A DNA stretch of 64,000 bases from Sipunculus nudus (GCA_026874595.1 CM049318.1:51800750-51864749), one strand, 5' to 3'. Positions 21,667-37,460 are shown, numbered from the stretch's first letter. Numbers and translations are program-made. Notes: generated from the letters alone by a model not told the origin.

Positions 21667-24600
21667 CTGTAGAGAGTGAAATCCAATTTGTATTACTAAA
21701 ATATGTGTAACATATCTTCATGAATTGAGAGATTTGTGTTGTAATACTAATTAAAATCTTCGCTTTGAAATTTATATCTGCATGAACTAAATTAATGTGG
21801 TTTATTTTTATCCAGAAATCTTGGTGTAATCGAAAATTATAATGTATTTTGCTATTAAAACAGAATTATTTTGTATTGTCTCCTTTTTAAAATAGATCTA
21901 ATTGATGATTGTGTGGCGAAATAGAAAATTTCAAATAAAAGTAACACCAGTAAGGACAGAAGTCAGAAGGATTACTCTAATTTCAAAGGACAGTGCTCTT
22001 TACATGAAAGTTAAGAGTTAGCTATTTACCATGAATTTTCAATTTCTGTGGACAAGGGGCGGAGCACAGGGCGGTGAGATTTTTTTACAATCGGCGCCCA
22101 TCCAGGCTGAACGCCCTGCAGCCTCTGAGCAGGGCGTGTCCCACGGCCATGTTTCATTCACAAACGATTGCCCCTTTCGGGGGTTCTCTTTGTTATGGTG
22201 CAGGAATGGGGGCCGATTACAACCCCCCCTCCCCCCCGCCCCCCCCCCCCCCCGGGCTCGCAGTAGCAGTAGTCACCGAGCCTGGTTAACAACAGGCTAC
22301 AAAATGAAAGGATGCTTGTGCTTCTGCCCGAAACCGGAATGGAATCCTGCAAATGTGCATACTTAGTTGAGCTAGCATAGAATATTGGAGGTGGTTACCT
22401 CCAACAAAAAAATATTATTTAAGTAAAAGTGTACCATAATTTGGAAGTCTCCTGGACCCCTGGCCTTCTCGTTGACTGCCCGGGTCACCAGGTGCAGTAG
22501 GAGAACTTCCAGTAATGTGAAAGCTTGGAAAAACAGATGAACCAGGAACCACACGTCAAATGCAGTCATGTACGGCACCTATAATAACAACAGCACCGTC
22601 AGAGTGGAAAATACGCCCGTCGTATGCATTGTGACATTTACACTCATTGAATCGAGACGTGTGACATCATTGGTTAAACATACCGTATTACATCAGACCC
22701 TATCAAATTATACTTCTACTGGCAACAAATAATATAAAATCATGATTAAACATTTTGAAAACTTTTTTCAATATTTTGTTCGGGATTTATGATGACTGGT
22801 AAAATAAGATGTTATATTTATCAAGCATTTTTTTGTGATCCAGTTTCGAAACGTACAGGTTTACTATACAAATAGTTCATTTGAAAAGAAATTATGGAAA
22901 GCATTAAGAAACAAGAAGCTGATTGCCAATAATCCTCTGTTTCACACTTTAAAGAAACGCCTTTTATTGCCTACATGTTTTGATTTTAATTGGTTGATTT
23001 AGAGATCACATGAGTGCTTAAATCAGCATGTGTTTGATACCTTTGGGCTGTCCATCGTACTTGCTACCATAAGCAGAAGGAACGCAAGAAACAGTGACGT
23101 AGTCAGCACGGTTTTAGCCAACATGGCGTCCTCTGGCATCCAGTATGTGATGTAGATCAGAGCCATGAGTACAATGGTGGGCAGGAACCACGTACTAACG
23201 TAGTGTCCGTACAGGCGTTGTAGGGAAAGGTTCAGTTTAACAGACTGAAAACTCCCAACTGTAGAATGAAGAAAGATTATCAAACCCATGTTGAAATGTT
23301 TGTCACTATTGTAAATCTAGGGTCCAATTGGTCTCGACGCACATCAGAATTTGTCTATAAGGTAAGGTCTATGAGCTTTTATAAAAAAAATAAATTGGTC
23401 CTGTGATCGGTCTGAAGCCACCCTGTCTACTCATAATGGAATTATCATCCATTATGTAAATATTGAATGTATGTGCCCTGTGAGCTTTAACCTAGTGACC
23501 CCAAAATCAAAAGGAACCTTCAGCCATTGGCTGGTGCGCCACATGGAAGACCGAAGGTTTTGGGTGAAAAGTTTGGCTTGAAATGCATCCACAATCTTTT
23601 TAAAGATTGAGTCCTGTGAACTTGACTTTTGACCTCATGACCCAAAATTCAAAAGTTGAAAGTTCTTACTTTAGTGGTGGGCCATATATAATTGAAACCA
23701 AAATCAAAGGGTTCTTATATTTTTGGTGGGTCAAGTTTGAAACAAACAGATCAATCAAAACTGCAGTTATTATCTGGAAACACATATGTGCGCACAGATG
23801 GCCCCCATGAACTTGACCTTTAACCCTGTGACCCCGAATTCAGTCATGTTCTTTCCCTTTTATAGCAGGTCAGCTGCAATGTGCAACACGGAAGGTTTGG
23901 GATGAAACAATTGGATTTGAACATCCAAAATCTTCCCTAATACAGTGAAAACTGGTCTCACGGACACCTCACTAAGGCGGACAACTGGCTATAACGGACA
24001 AGATAGTTAAGTCCCTTCCAAATTCCCTATATGTTATGTATAAGCGGAACCTCTGTAAAGCGGACACCTCACTACTGCGGACAACGGACAGCATATTTCA
24101 ACTCAAATCGACATTCTAAGAGTAAATGAACCTGACAAATGCGGACACGATACGCCACCTCCGGCGGACACTGATCACTCGGCCCGGGCAACATCAAAGA
24201 CCACCGGTACTGTGCTGTTCCTTGGATTGGAACACAATGGATTATGCAATCCCCAGTTTTTACCTTAATGCGTGTCCGTGCGCATGTCACGGTGTGATGT
24301 GCTCCTAAGTTAAACACAGCAAATATGAAGCGTTAAACATCGTGTCAATTTATTCAACGGTTGATCATCCACACGTTGCGAAGCTGCATATTTTTCGCTC
24401 GACCGTGGGGTCAATAAATTGATTAAACGACTACCGATTTCCAATGCGTCCCTGATCTCACCACGCAATATCTAACTGTAAAATTAGCCAATTTGTTTTA
24501 GCAGGCTGTTTGATATTAGCACAAGCTCCTCGGGGTTCTTGGGTTCATTTAATCTCGGGTGCCTTCAACATTAAAGAAAATCAAACCAAACAACCATCAC

Positions 24601-27600
24601 CAAAGAAAGTTTAATTTAGGCTAAAGCTTCATTCACCTTTAAAAGCGAATGTTCCCAGGTTCGTAGCCATAACAGTCTTCGCATTATCAACGTCGTCATT
24701 ATCTTTGACCTTATAGCACTTGGACAGCTGAACAAGGAGAGTTTTAGGCAATGCCGTCAGGTGGCCCCACACGTACTCCTGGGCGTAAGTTTATGCTACC
24801 TGAGAATGTCAAGCTTATTCGACTGTGAAACAGCGAAAAAGAGCCTACGCGAGTATATGAACATTGTTTAAACGGATGTCTTCATATACTTTTCTCCTTA
24901 TATTGTTCACTACTTAAAATAAGTAAAAATAATCACAGTTTGTATATATATATATTGAATGCATGATGTGTGCATGAATATATTGTACATATACATGAAA
25001 TCTGAAATAATACAATAAACACGTTCTTGCAGCTGTTCGTTGTATTTATTTATAATCCCTCGGTTTTCAACCAAGTCAACCTGCCTAATAAGGACACCTC
25101 ACTATTAAGTACAAAATGATTGAGTCCCTTGAATGTCCGCTTTAGACAGGTTTTACTGTATATGGGGCCTATGACCTTGACCTTTTGACCTCATGACCCA
25201 AAATTCTCAGTTCTTGCGTCAGACGTGGGCCATAAAAAAGTCATGTTTGAAATCTATAGATCAATCTAAACTTGATGTTATATCAGCAGACAAATTTGAT
25301 GGACATACCGGCATAGAAATACGAACATACGATCAGACGGACGGACAAGGCGATTAATATAGGGCATCAGTTTATTCAAGCAGGGCCCCAATAAACAACA
25401 CCAGATTTCAGGACTCATATGAAACCACATTTACGAATCTGATAGTATCAGTTTATTTCGATGGTCTCAAAATACAGAAATAAAAGCACCAAAAATTTAT
25501 AAAAACATATAACATCTGGTGCTACCAGTCTTCAGGAATTAAAGAAAGCACTCATAATCAATAAACACACCTGGCACCAGTACACTGGATGAAACTACAG
25601 CTGAGAAACTGTCATAATACTTTAATTTGACGGTCTCAGAAACAGAAAAAAATAGTAAAAATTAGAGAAAAATACAGGTAGAGCTGAAGAAACTAGTCAT
25701 GGCCAATATTCAAGGCAAGAATCATGGCAATTCATGCATTTATTATCAAGATACTGGAGGTTTTGTATTAAAATTTGAATTTTTCTAGGATGCCCTAGAT
25801 ATTTTTAAACCTCCTGGAAGTATACTTAGAAGTTTCTAGGTCCTGTGGTTCCGAATTTTGTGGCAGTGCTAGGTCTTTGTTTATGACCGTAAGGTGGCCA
25901 CACTCCTTACCCAGCTGTTACATGCTGCAGTCAATCAAGATCTCGTTTTGACCGCTGCTATGTATAGCAAGTATTTCGGGATTCAAACACCAGGACTGCC
26001 ACAGGGCCTAGAATTGTAATCAGACTGACGAGGGCTATTGCAGACTATAACCGCTGCGGGCGGTGTTTAATTTTCTTTTCACACCTTAGCCATCGTCTTC
26101 GACGGTAGTATTTTTTTGCAAGCTTATTTTTTAAAATTGCGACAATAAGGGTTATGTCACTCTTGGACAAGAATTGTAACTAAATATGTTTTTTAGCTGT
26201 AGCATACTATTGTATCTTGAAATGTCTGCAAACTCAATTGAACATTCCGGAAAGAATGAAGGGCTAACAATAATAACTGGTTATAGATTGTCAAGAGAGA
26301 TCCGAAACATTGTCGTGTTAATGGCGCAAACTGTACTGGTTGCCATCATGTGTCTGAGTATGTGACTTACGTTGAGACAGCAGTCTCTGTAATATCAAGG
26401 ATAACTCAGAGGTAATGTTTCTGCGTGACAAATGGAGTAAAGGAAAACGGCACCATGCGCGTATGCTGTATTAAAAGGGTTTTTATTAGCAATTACAAAC
26501 GTTTTAGAGGAAAATTTACTTCAATAAACTATGGTTAACTCCGCTCGAAAGTGGTCGTCCGATGATACCCTTAAATAAAATAAGAAAAGAAAGTAATTCT
26601 ATCGCTGTCAAATAATTCTTAACCTCAGCCATAATTTTTGCATTTGATATTTCTTAATTGTACTAACAGAGGTTAATATGAAAGGTTGATATGAAAGTAA
26701 ATTTTTAATATTATGTATTTTTTTTTAATTCCAACTTATTATTCTTCACGGACATATCCAGCGCCTTATTTAATGTCAGGCAGGTCAGAGAAGTCACCTG
26801 AACATATCACCTTTACAAAGCAATAAATACATTTGTTATCATTCAAATAAAGGGAAATTATAAAGAAAAAAAAAACTCAACAACGTGAGTGGGCGTCGCA
26901 TGTTTAACATGTGGAGCAGAATGCTCTAGTTGGTCTGATTTTAATTCTTTGCTCTGTGTCAGTCCTCTCTTTCTTGTGTATCGAGTGTATTACCGATGCG
27001 CGAGGGGCGTATGTGGCAAGGTAAAAATCTACAAGCCTTATCAAAGAACAAGGGTGCCTTCCTATGTCGAAATCAGGGAGGTCAATAATAGGGGGGGGGC
27101 GGGTATCAGGAGTATATATTACCCCCCCCCCCCCTTTTTTTCAAGGGGGACGCTCTATGTAATCATCCCCCTGAAATCCAGAGAGTAAAATTTTTATAGG
27201 AAATGAAATATTCCATAATTAGAATTATGCATAACATTAACAACTGAGGCGGTAACCTCTACAAAATATAAAGAAACTACAGAAAACCAGAAATGGTACC
27301 TCACCTGTATATTGTTGTACTGAACTACTCTGGCTGACGCTGATCACATTAAATTTTGGGTGAGAAGCGGTCTGTCCTACATTGATACTGGTAAGGTTCA
27401 AATGTATTTCATTATAGGAATGGAAATCTGTAAAGAAATGAAATTTGTAAATAATCGTGGACTATAATGTGGTGACATCTTGTTCCGGAACATGGTATTA
27501 TAAAGATAACTCATCAAAAGAATGATAATTAGAATTTAAATATAATTAGATAAATGCAGTTCCAGTTGGTGTGTGCCATGGTTGTGTGCTTTCCGATTAT

Positions 27601-30600
27601 CATTTTGACGATGATGAGGATGATGACGATGAGGATGATGACGATGATGATTATTATTATTATCATAAATATTTTATTTTAATACCCTATTTGGATATCA
27701 TTGTCTCCATACACAGATTCTCAATAGTTCGTTATATTATGTTAATGTTCAACAAGTATAATAAAATAAAGTTTAACATTTTAGCTAATATTCTGATAAA
27801 CATACACACTGCACTTGTAAGATTAAAAAAAAATACATTAGACACATGAAGAACGATGCACAAGTGCATGGTTTTCACAAGTTTTTCATCGTGTCTAAAA
27901 TATCGAAACAGGGTGCAAAAGTTGTATGCCTTTTATCCTCTTTGGGGTTTCTGGGAAGCTTATTTTAACCAATGAGATTATGTACCTTCGTTTGTTTGTT
28001 GTTTTGTTTGTTTGTTAGCAGTATTACCAAAAACTACTGGCCTGATTTAACGGCCCTTTCTACAGGGGTTTGCCATGGGTTAAGAAAGACCCGATAGTGG
28101 AGTCATAATAACTGATTAATTTTTAGGCAAATCCGGGAACAAATGGCAACGTTTTCTCTTTTGTGCAGTGACCAGAAGATGAAAATATAAAAAGGCCCCA
28201 CGAATATAAAACTTCTGCCTTACCAAGTATTATCTCAATCTTTCTATACTTACGCTAATTGTTTATTTAACATATACAAGTCTACAGTGACTTGTTAAGA
28301 AGACATAAAATACATTTAAGCGCCTATTCCAACAACTGATGTCTATTAACTAAAGTTAACCCCCGCGAATGCTCTATAAATATATTCTATGTAACAACGA
28401 TCCCACCTTACACAAGCTTTTTGTTTTGTTTATATCCATTTGTTTATAATATATTGGGGAGGTGCGCAAAAATAATCCAAACGCGATCAATGAACTCTGA
28501 TGGAAAAATAAGATAAATAACAGTTTTCTAAACGGCATTTTGCAATTAGTGACAATTCAAATTCCCTACATATGAAACAAACCACCTTTAGTTACATTTT
28601 TTCATTTTTTTGTCAACAAGGGCGCAATGTTCCGTGTGTGTAGATAAACAAGACTATGCACTTTTCACAGATGCATTATAAGGAGGTTTCTTTACAGGAA
28701 GTATCCATACAGTACAATAAACCTCTCCACGAGCATGCGCACTGCACGTAACGGTCATCAGCAGGTTTAGGGCCCTTGAACCAGCGTTGCTGGTTTTGTT
28801 ACATGAAAGCAAATACACACTACAGTCACAGGAAGGAACCTCACCTTTAATAAAAAGACAGAATTCATTTTGTTTTCTTCATTTATTTTATAGCAATGAG
28901 CCTTGGTTTTTGTTAATAGAATAAACCCGAACTATTAGTGTCAATCGCTGGTAACCAGAGCAAGCCAAATATCACAGAAATTATATAGAAGGTTCAGGTG
29001 AATAGCCTTCTTTAAAATCAAAATAAAAATATTTTGCCCTGACGGGTCACCACACTTGCTGGATTAAGATTTACTCTCATCGTCTTCATTCAGTTTTACA
29101 AAGAGGTGAATTTATTACTATTTCTACTTTACATTAAGGGTAATTAAATCAGATTTGGAACTTATTTCGATATAAAGCATTGCTCATGCAGTAATTGTTC
29201 ATATTATGAGTTCATAAAATATATGAATGTATTAAATCTCAAACCATTTAAATATTTAAATTTGTAACAGAAACATTGATGTTATTAACAAAACAAGTGA
29301 CCCATGGGTCATGACGCTCAGCTGCCAAGCATGACCTGCGACATCATGGGCTGCAATTCACAACTTCTAGTAAAATTGTTGCAGAACCTATATGCCAATT
29401 TTGTTTAAACTTTATACATTGCCATAAATTCTTATCATATATGTCTGGTTAAAACATAGTGAAAGATGGTCTGAGGCAAAATGTATGGTTGTTGAGCTAT
29501 CAAGAACTAATCCCACAGCTTGCTCGATACCTGTCAGTCTCAAAAGGAATACCACACAGGCCACATATAAGATCAAAATATAGCAAAAGATCAAGGAAAT
29601 CCATGCAAGAATTATTGTGAAACTGGTGCTTCCATATTAATTTTTATTCAATACAAGCCAACTGTACTGAGCTTTCATAAATGATAGTCATATTTATTAA
29701 GAAATCTTTGACCCAATGCAAGATTACATTAATATACATCCCACTGCATTCACTTTAATAGTTCTTGAGATAATATGTTCTAAAGGAATTTAAAGATGGC
29801 TCATGTCGGCCATATTGGATTTCTGACAGGTCGGAAATTGAACAACAAATATCCTCTAAAAGGGAACAAACATCATAAAAAAATCACAGAAACTGCCCTG
29901 GCAAAAGGATTTCTAAAATGGCTACCTGGCAGACATAATGATTTTCTGACAAGTCTGACATTTCATATCACACATCCTCCAATAAGACACTAAAATTGTA
30001 GCAATTGCTTCAAAGAATGTAACAGTTGTGAATGTCCAAAACAATTCAAAAGGCATGATCAGGTTGGAGAGCTCTCATATAAGATTTATGAACGTGCAAA
30101 TGTAAAAAGTGCACGTCTAATTTGTTTTAATTATCAGCTTGCTATTCAATGGGGTCAGCAGAGTAGGTGAACTGCAAAACCTAAAAGAAAAGAAATGCAG
30201 AAAGCATCACTGAGAGTCTTGTAATCAAATAAAGCCATCCTAAATCCAGGTACAGACCCACATATTATCAGAACAAACACTTGCTGGTATATCTGATGAT
30301 TTGTATAATAATATTCAGATATCTAGAAAACTAAGTTTATTGCCAAGATTCCATGATACAAACTGCAAAATGTTCCTATCATTTTATAAATCAGTAGCTA
30401 AACTTAACACTTAACTCTCATAATCTTAATGCCTGGCCAAAGCATTCCAGCAACAGTGTTTTTGTTATGCACTAATGATATATCATTATCACACCATGAG
30501 CTGATACAAATGGGAGTCATATATCACAAGTGTCACTGACAATTATGGGCACATAGTGAGATGTACCAGTTGTGAGTGCCATATGGTTATATATACAAGA

Positions 30601-31756
30601 AAACAAGAAAAATAGAGATGGTCTACAAAATAAGTTATTGTGAACATCCCTGACCTATGACCTTGGCCTTTTGCCCACATGTCAACTGGATTCTTTCTAA
30701 ATGATGGGTAACTATTAACCACTTACATCTGGCCGGGTGTAATTACTTGGCAACCAATGAGTGAATAACTTAGACCTGCAAACTTTAACCTCCTGACCAG
30801 CTGACCTCAAAATCAATTAGTTATTTCTTCATGCTAAAAGACCCAAAAATATGAAGTTTGAATCAAATTCAGTGATGCATAGATGTGGCATATGTGAAAG
30901 ACTGAAGGTTTGGGTTGAACAGTTTCACTTGAAAAATGTTCACAAGCATTTAGAACAATATTGTGACCTTGACCTTTGACCTTTTGAACTCAACATCAAT
31001 AGGCTTCTTCTCCTATTGGTAGGTAAGCCATATATGACAGATGGAAAGTATAGATTGAAAAGTTTGCCTGAAAATGACTCCACGCAAGAAGAGGGTGCTG
31101 TGAACTTGACCTTTGACCTCAAAATCAACAGGTCTTTTCCCCTGTTGGCAGAGAAGCGATATCAGTGCTGAAAGGTTTGGAATGAAAAGTCTAGCTTGAA
31201 ATGTGTCCACAACCTTTTCAAAGAAGTGGATCCTGTGACCCTGACCTTTGACCTTAATTGTGACCTCAACATCTATAGGATTCTTCTCCCTCTAAGTAGG
31301 TGAGCTATATGTGAAAGATCAAAGAATTGGGATGAAAGGTTTAGCCTAAAATGCATCCTGAGGCTTTTCAAAGAAGTTGTTTCTGTGACCTTGACCTTTG
31401 ACCTTGTGACCTCAAAATAATAATGGTTCTTCCCCTGTTGGTAGGTGAGCTGTATGAGAAAGATGGAAGGTTTGGGATGAAAATTTTGGCTAAAAGAATC
31501 ATTTCTAGGGGGTGCAAACACACCCCATAACTTTGAGAATATAGGTCGCAGTGACCTAATTTCAGGTGATCTTTTTAGAACCTCTAAGACTGCATAGGGT
31601 TCATGGCCCTAGCCCCTATGGTTACGATTTGTGCCCTGCTAACGGACGGACGGCCGGCCGGACGGACAGACGGAAGGAAGCCGGACAAAGACCCATCGCT
31701 ATAGCCCATCAGGACTGAAAGTCAGCTGAGCTAAAAAATCAGTTTTATGCAGGTTT

Positions 31757-31836
<80 letters not shown>

Positions 31837-34800
31837 GCCTCTCGTCAATAACTGATGCTAAGATTAGCAAAAGAAAAGAAGACTTTCATAAGCACTTAAG
31901 TGTTGTACTCACATGTTTCTATCGAAAGACTGCATAGCTGACGATCGAACGGAAACCTTGCGAAACTCATTTTACAGTCCAGTTCCACAGCAAACCTACA
32001 AAACACAAAATACCGTCAGCATTTTTTTTTTTAAATTGCAGTTCTGTTAATAGTTCAGGTGCAATTAAGCTACAACATCTGAAGAGTGCCACACGCTCGG
32101 AGCGTTTGGTACGAAATTAATTAGTCATGCATAATTCCTGCAGAAAACCTAGTTTAGTTCTTCCTATACAATATATATATATAGCCTACCTGGCTACGCC
32201 CATGCAGCCCCCCCCCCCCCCGGCCCACCAGCACACTCCACCTTCCTGAAATAAAAACCCTGGTCTCGTCTTGCTGCTGTGTTATGCTCAGTGATGGCGT
32301 AATGGTCCAGCTAGGCGCAAAGTTAAGGTTCAAGTTTTGTTCATTTCGACATCCTCGCAAATACCCCTGGCTAACGTCATTACCACATGGGAGAGCCATC
32401 TCTACCCTTTTGTGATAAATAAAGGAAGTGTACCGTCTGCAGGCAAAATGTAGAAGAGATATCCCTTTAGCGCCTTTTATGGCTGCTCCCCCAGGAACCC
32501 GAGAAAGGTTCAAGAATAAACAGGCGAGAAAGACCAGGAAGGCAAAGTATATAAAGTATGATGATACACTCTTTGAGTGACAGCAGACTTCAAACTAAAC
32601 ATTTATTTTTGGTTTACTCCACACATGATACCGAAGAGTGGACATACTATCATGATATTCTGGATCCGCCCCTTTCAACCCCACTTTCACTTGAAAACAT
32701 AAAATGATATTTTGTAAATGTGTCTCACCTTCGTGAAGTAAAAACTGTGCCATCAGGTTTGATGTGATACCCTTTCCGTGCACCGAAGGCTTCTTCAGGA
32801 AACGAATGAGTATCGGGGAAGAACAAATCGGGAACCCAAATCAGTTTTTCCATTACTTCAGCTCTTGGAATAATTTTTCCGTATTCTTCTGGATAAGACA
32901 GCCTTGGGTCTTTCCAAGACATGCGGAAATAGCCCTCTAAAGCCAATGTCTAAAAAAACAATGGTTAATTATTGAATAAATAAAAGGTTGTGTTCTCAGC
33001 CGGCCTCCTCAACATAAATTTATTGTCATAAAAGCGCGTGACACATTACCTGCAAACATAACATATACGAATAATTTGGCTTATCAAGAAGAAAGAAATT
33101 ATTTGAATTTCAAGTGAATACACATAAATAAACAACTGTTCTGAAGGGGTAACCTGTATGCGTTAATCTGAAATCGATTTCAAGTTACCCCCGGCATTTC
33201 ATTTACCCCCACAAGGGTAATCTATATCACTCCCTACTTGGCTTGGCGTGGCACTGCGACTGTTGGCTCAGAGAACATGCTTAAGAAGCGCTCAGGGCTG
33301 AGGTCTTGACCGCAGCAACCTGTAGCTGCTCGATGAGCGTATACTTCTTTTGGCTTGGCTTGGCTAAATCGGCTCAATCTTTTTTTCCTCGGTCTACAAG
33401 GAGTCCATTGGTGGTCCTCTGTTCGAGGTTTGACTTAATACTTCTCTTGGTTTTATTGTATTTATTTATTGTTAACTTTAAACACCTCCCATGATTATAA
33501 GCGGATAGTTTGTCGGACGACACGTGTGACTGCATAATTCGTTAACGGGCATGTTTTTGTAGTTGCAGCCAAACTGATCAAAGTCAGGTTACCTATGGGG
33601 CGGTTTACGTTGATCAGAGAGCGAACTAAGGGCACTGCGTTTGTGTATTTATGTTCGATATCTCTATGGTGCGAAAGTGAATTGGGGGCATAAGACATTG
33701 AGGAGTAGTTAAATTTAACCTTGGCAAGTAGTTTTAGGCGTCATCATTCAGCGAAAGAGAATGTAAGGTCGTCAAACTACTTTGATTCAGTTAAGGCCAA
33801 AATAAAAATAAGGTTTGGTTCTCAGGCATTTTTTTTTTTCAAAAATCAAGGCGGGCGGACGATTTTTTTTTATTTAACTTGTTTTGTATGTTTCGATAAA
33901 AATGTCATTTGATCAGGGATAATAGCAATTTCTTTGTAAACAAGTAAAAGCACTACAAAACAAAGGAAATTATATCAGAATTGCATTTATTACGGAACCT
34001 AATATCAAAATATCACATAGTCGTGACGAGCATAAATTTTGTCATTGAGATAAAAAAAAATCAGATTCTGAAACACTGGGCAGCGTGAAATGTCTACGGG
34101 AATGAAAAAGGAAGTCAAAGGTTTTTTTATAACAAATAATTATAATTTATTCTTAAAAATACCCTATTATTACAATACACTAAATCAATAAGATTACACA
34201 GTATAACAGCAGTATAACAACAAATAAATACAATTACACAGTATAATAAATAATGTGTAGAGTACCTGGATACCTCCACTGTCACAGCGACAACAAGTCA
34301 TATAATCCAGATGAACAGTTTACATAAATCTTCTCAGAGAACAATAGTCCAATTCAATAAAAAAACGATCTGTTGTAATCCAAAAGTGAAGTTCTGGTAG
34401 TTATCCCAAAGGCAAACTGAAGACTATATAAAATCCGTTACAAATTTCAAGAAGATCTGTAACTGCTGCAATTATCGGACAGGTCCACAAACTGACTCAC
34501 ACTCTTCCGTGTACGCCGGAATATTTCTCTCTCCTTCCCAATGCCTCTAAAACACAGCCCCGATTAATTACTTTTCATCCGAAAATTCTAGAACTTCTAT
34601 TTCACGAACAATCAAAAGAACCCAACAATACATAATACACACGCCCAAAGAACATTACAAACACGCGCTCATAGAGCGCGACCAGCCCAGAAAGTTCAAG
34701 ATCAGCATGAGTGCGGTGTTTCTACACGCCAGACCCAAAACGTGGGCCGGGCCAACTCGCGCGTCTCCCATGGCAACGGACAATGCTAGCGCTACACAGA

Positions 34801-37422
34801 CACATGCAAGACTGCTGCACACAATAAAAGAGACGCCTGTAACACATTATCTTATCTTCTTTAAAGAAATGATAAGTTTCTATTGAAAATCAAAATAAAA
34901 AAATGGTTGTTGGGGTTTGAAATTGATGCGGGACTGGGCCTAAGAACCATACCTTTTATTTTGTTGGGCCTTAGCATTAGAATATATGCTATTTAAATTT
35001 TATTCAGATGATATATAAATATATGGAATCCTCAGAACATCCTCCATTAAAGTTGCTATATAAAAATAAAGTTTATTCTGTTTGTATGAATATTTAAAAT
35101 TTAAAGCAGATTTTTTTTTGTTACAATTCAATGCGATATAACTCGCATTTGGCAATAAGAATGCATTTAACAGTAAGAGCATAAAAATAAACAAATATCT
35201 AAAGTTTTTTTTATTGCATTTTCATCATCTATCCTTCATTTATTATTTTAAATACTTGAGTTTAGCTATTTTCAATTTTAGAAAAACTAACAAATGAGAC
35301 TCTTGAAAATGCTTAGTGACAACTTTTAAAATAATATATTAATAAAAGAAGCGTGTTATCGATTACATTATGTGAAACATGTTGTAAAAATTGGATAGCT
35401 TTCTTCTTGATGGTTCATGGGGAAGAATCGACTGAAATACTGTTTTGAGAAAAAAGTCAGGTGTTTGGGCATTTATTTGTCCTTGTTGGCTTAATGAAAT
35501 GTGAATGAAAGTGACATTGTACAACACGAATTCATTACACAATTTGATCTGTTCCCTCCCTCTTTGATTTTGGTATGGTAATGGTTAGTGCGCTGGACTC
35601 ATGACCGCAAGGTTGTGGGTTCGCGTCCCGATCTGACCGCTTTCCGCGCTAAGCCCCCCATCACACTGGATAAAGACCTAACGGCGAACACGGCGACCTA
35701 GCAGATCGCCCTTGGTTGCCGTCAACATCAGAAAAACCCTCCCAGTGTGACTGCAATGCTGCTCTCACCCTGCGGCCACGACGTGTGCGGGCGCCGCGAG
35801 CTATTTATAGAGCCTGGCCAGAGCGCAGCAGCAGCAGCGCCCTGTGATCTCACCGGACGCAGCGAGAGCGTAGATTTGACATCATAAGCTCAGCGGCAGC
35901 ATCGTGCGAAGCGTGTAAGGAGCTCATAAGATTCGCCGAGGTCTCGGTTGCAGCATGGTAAATGCGCCGGGCCAACTCCGTGGTACGTGAAGACCAATGC
36001 TACCCCGTTCATTGGCGCTCGACCTGCCTAGTCAGGAAGCTGGTAATGCGCTGCAAGGACGCTGATGGCGATCGAATTCCGATCTGACTGCGCTTTTAAT
36101 CCACGGCGACCCCGCAGCGGAAATTTTGCCCATGTTCAAAACTGGTCGCCACTCAAGGCGTTCATGGTAACCATATGATGACCCAAGGCGACACTATTTC
36201 GCTCCTACGAAGCTCATGAAAACTTACGGCCACTCTGGCTGCGCTCTACGGCGGTCTGCCCCAAATCGGTGATCGCAGCGAGATCGCCTTCTTATGTAAC
36301 GGGGGTGTTAGACTCCTAGCTGAAGTCTTTACCACAAGGGAGTGAATGGGTACTGGTCAAACATGGGTGTCAGGCGAATATAGAACGAATAACCTTCTAG
36401 CGCCGTGTGTGGCTGTTTGGTGTATGCTCCCCAGGGAGCCGAGAAAAGCTACAAGAACGAACAGGCCCGAAAGACCAGATAGGCAATGTGTAAATTAAGT
36501 CGGATGAGCCTGACATCATCGGTGATATCAGACTATATGCGCATAGTGAACGATAGGGTTAACCCGTAAATACGGAACAGCTGATTCATTCTTGAGAATT
36601 CCGTGTTTATTTTTCAGCATATGGGCAGAAAAAGAACCTAGGTAACTGAATAACTCGTGTTTCGTACAGATGAAATGTCTGGTACATATTTGCTCTATAA
36701 GAAACATGGCAGGGGATTAATCATTGAGTATATATTACACACAATTATAAACATATGTATAAGCATATGTATATATCATAATAATAATACCCCAGCTTCC
36801 AGTGCAGTTTCTTGGAACGTCCCAATATACAAGGACACATTGACCAGTGTTGCTGAACCTGAAAAAAAAATACAACTCAAATTATGAATCCTAAACTAAA
36901 CATTTCATTTATCATTGATATTTAAAATGAAACATAACACTTAATGTTATCTACCATCAATAGATTTATTTTTTACTTATTCGAAAAACGTTCACATCTT
37001 TGGACCAGAAATAACATCCCTTGCTCGGTCATGGGGAAAGATAACAACTGAAAAGTGATAATTCGATTATAGCTGTAAATCTCTTTTCATAAAAAAAATG
37101 TCTTTATTTATCCATACTATTGTTCGGGTATCGTTGTGCGTATCCAGGACGATGCCTCCAACCTACTTTGCATTTTACACTATGGGAATACTTTCCAGAC
37201 AGTTATATTTGCTGAGGAAATTAATGTACGATTGTATAATTATAACAATATTAAAATATCAGTCACGTTTACGTAAAGTTTCATTACTGTACACTTTGTC
37301 CAGGTAAAACCTTTTCCTCATGTTTTCAGTCTTAAAATTGTACAACGATATTGAAAGTAGACTAATTCTTTATTTTTCTTTATTATATTATATTGTATTA
37401 TATTATATTATATTATATATCA

Positions 37423-37460
<38 letters not shown>

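Larger units (their letters stand above)
32950..36790. other. Receptor intron 3
   Basis: A 3.8-kb intron. It holds a solo LTR (33988-34844), a tRNA-like SINE (35571-35635), a GC-rich block (35640-36340) and a repeat fragment (36395-36490) related to 32465-32555. No other exon was recognised. Confidence 0.6.

Noticed and set aside
27571-27849. Plus frame rich in aspartate (DDDEDDDDEDD)
   Set aside because: It is a translated GATGAT microsatellite shared with the duplicate near 15090.
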